Notes under the pieces: generated by a model
What the model was told of the DNA's origin: nothing
The model's input: only the letters and a program-made list of their open reading frames with translations
The model's database searches: none
Program-made: the position numbers and the translations under genes
Assembly: GCF_024713975.1 (NCBI RefSeq)
Contig: NC_091096.1
Coordinates: 17,084,458-17,148,457, forward strand
Direction of reading: 5' to 3'
DNA: 64,000 bases
DNA from: Paralichthys olivaceus
Taxonomy: Eukaryota > Chordata > Actinopteri > Pleuronectiformes > Paralichthyidae
Shown: positions 63,425 through 64,000 of the stretch, in pieces
Numbering within the stretch: the first letter of the stretch is position 1
Layout of the letters: each line of letters starts with the position of its first letter

Positions 63425-64000
63425 CTGCACAAAACACTTCAATAATATTAATGTGTTTAAATAATCCAAAATTTACAAACCATTTTTACACATGTAAAAA
63501 CAATGATTAATGGTATTTGAGGCTAAAATAAAATGAAATAAAATTCAGTTGATGGAGTTTGATGATGTCATGTGTTTCTATACCAACATTTTCATAGTAA
63601 GGTTTAACTTTTTATGGCTACTTTACTGCAAGAAACCAGATATTTACAACTGTTTTATTATATTTGCAGTACACTGTATTTGTAATATATTTTATAAAAT
63701 AAATACATACTTTGCTGCCTATTTATTCCACTTTCAAAATAAAATATTCAGTGTTGAGAAAAGTTACATGGTGTAAAATCGGTTATTGTAATGTTTTATA
63801 GATTTTTAAAAACGATATCTGAATATAGAAGTGGTTATGTGACGTTGTCCCACTTAGACAGACATAATTTATATGGATCGATTTACGTTGAAGACAAAAA
63901 TCAGTAAACAGTGCATTAAACTGTTTCATTTGGTTAATCACAGTAAACAATAAATAATAGTAACAACAATAATCCTTTAGTCACAATTCATTACTCCTTC
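63425..64000 (-). other. Intron of the nkx2.7-type gene
   Basis: AT-rich, with no open frame carrying a TN motif on the minus strand. It is taken to be the intron between the missing first exon and the homeodomain exon. Confidence 0.5.

Overview
The window looks like nuclear DNA from a teleost (ray-finned) fish. The genes are vertebrate genes with many short exons and GT-AG introns. The protein matches are closest to vertebrate ABHD17B, C9orf85, guanine deaminase, ENTPD4, mitoferrin-1, NKX3-1 and an NKX2-6/Nkx2.7-type factor. The intervening DNA carries fish-type CA microsatellites, L2-like LINE tails and hAT/MITE-like ends. All exon structures were worked out by hand from reading frames, splice signals and remembered family sequences; no database search was run.

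Layout from left to right. (1) 1-5555: the first coding exon of abhd17b on the minus strand (the rest lies beyond the left edge), its likely 5' noncoding exon, and a CCAAT/CRE-rich promoter shared head-to-head with the c9orf85 homologue. (2) 5556-8257: the c9orf85 homologue, 4 exons, 184 aa. (3) 8258-13978: repeat-rich intergenic DNA with a tandemly duplicated LINE remnant and a 59-bp minisatellite. (4) 13979-22129: gda, guanine deaminase, 14 coding exons, 453 aa. (5) 22130-26232: intergenic DNA with transposon ends. (6) 26233-29190: a leucine-rich-repeat protein of about 644 aa that I cannot assign to a named family. (7) 31090-38219: entpd4, 12 coding exons, 618 aa. (8) 40500-about 48800: slc25a37 (mitoferrin-1), 4 exons, 326 aa, with a probably long 3' UTR. 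(9) 55889-56786 and 62859-63424, both minus: nkx3-1, and the homeodomain exon of an nkx2.6/nkx2.7-type gene whose first exon lies beyond the right edge.

The left block (abhd17b, c9orf85, gda) corresponds to a human 9q21 neighbourhood. The right block (entpd4, slc25a37, nkx3-1, nkx2-6) corresponds to human 8p21. The window therefore spans a junction between two syntenic blocks, and the unassigned LRR gene sits at that junction. The genes do not form one pathway: protein depalmitoylation, purine catabolism, Golgi/lysosomal nucleotide hydrolysis, mitochondrial iron import and developmental transcription factors.

I did not find a convincing novel system. The observations most worth checking are the unassigned LRR gene, a conserved-looking pair of 5' splice sites 24 nt apart in entpd4, the shared promoter, a CA repeat placed directly behind a gda splice donor, the absence of a PDZ-binding tail on gda, and NK-type sites next to a GATA site in the nkx3-1 promoter.
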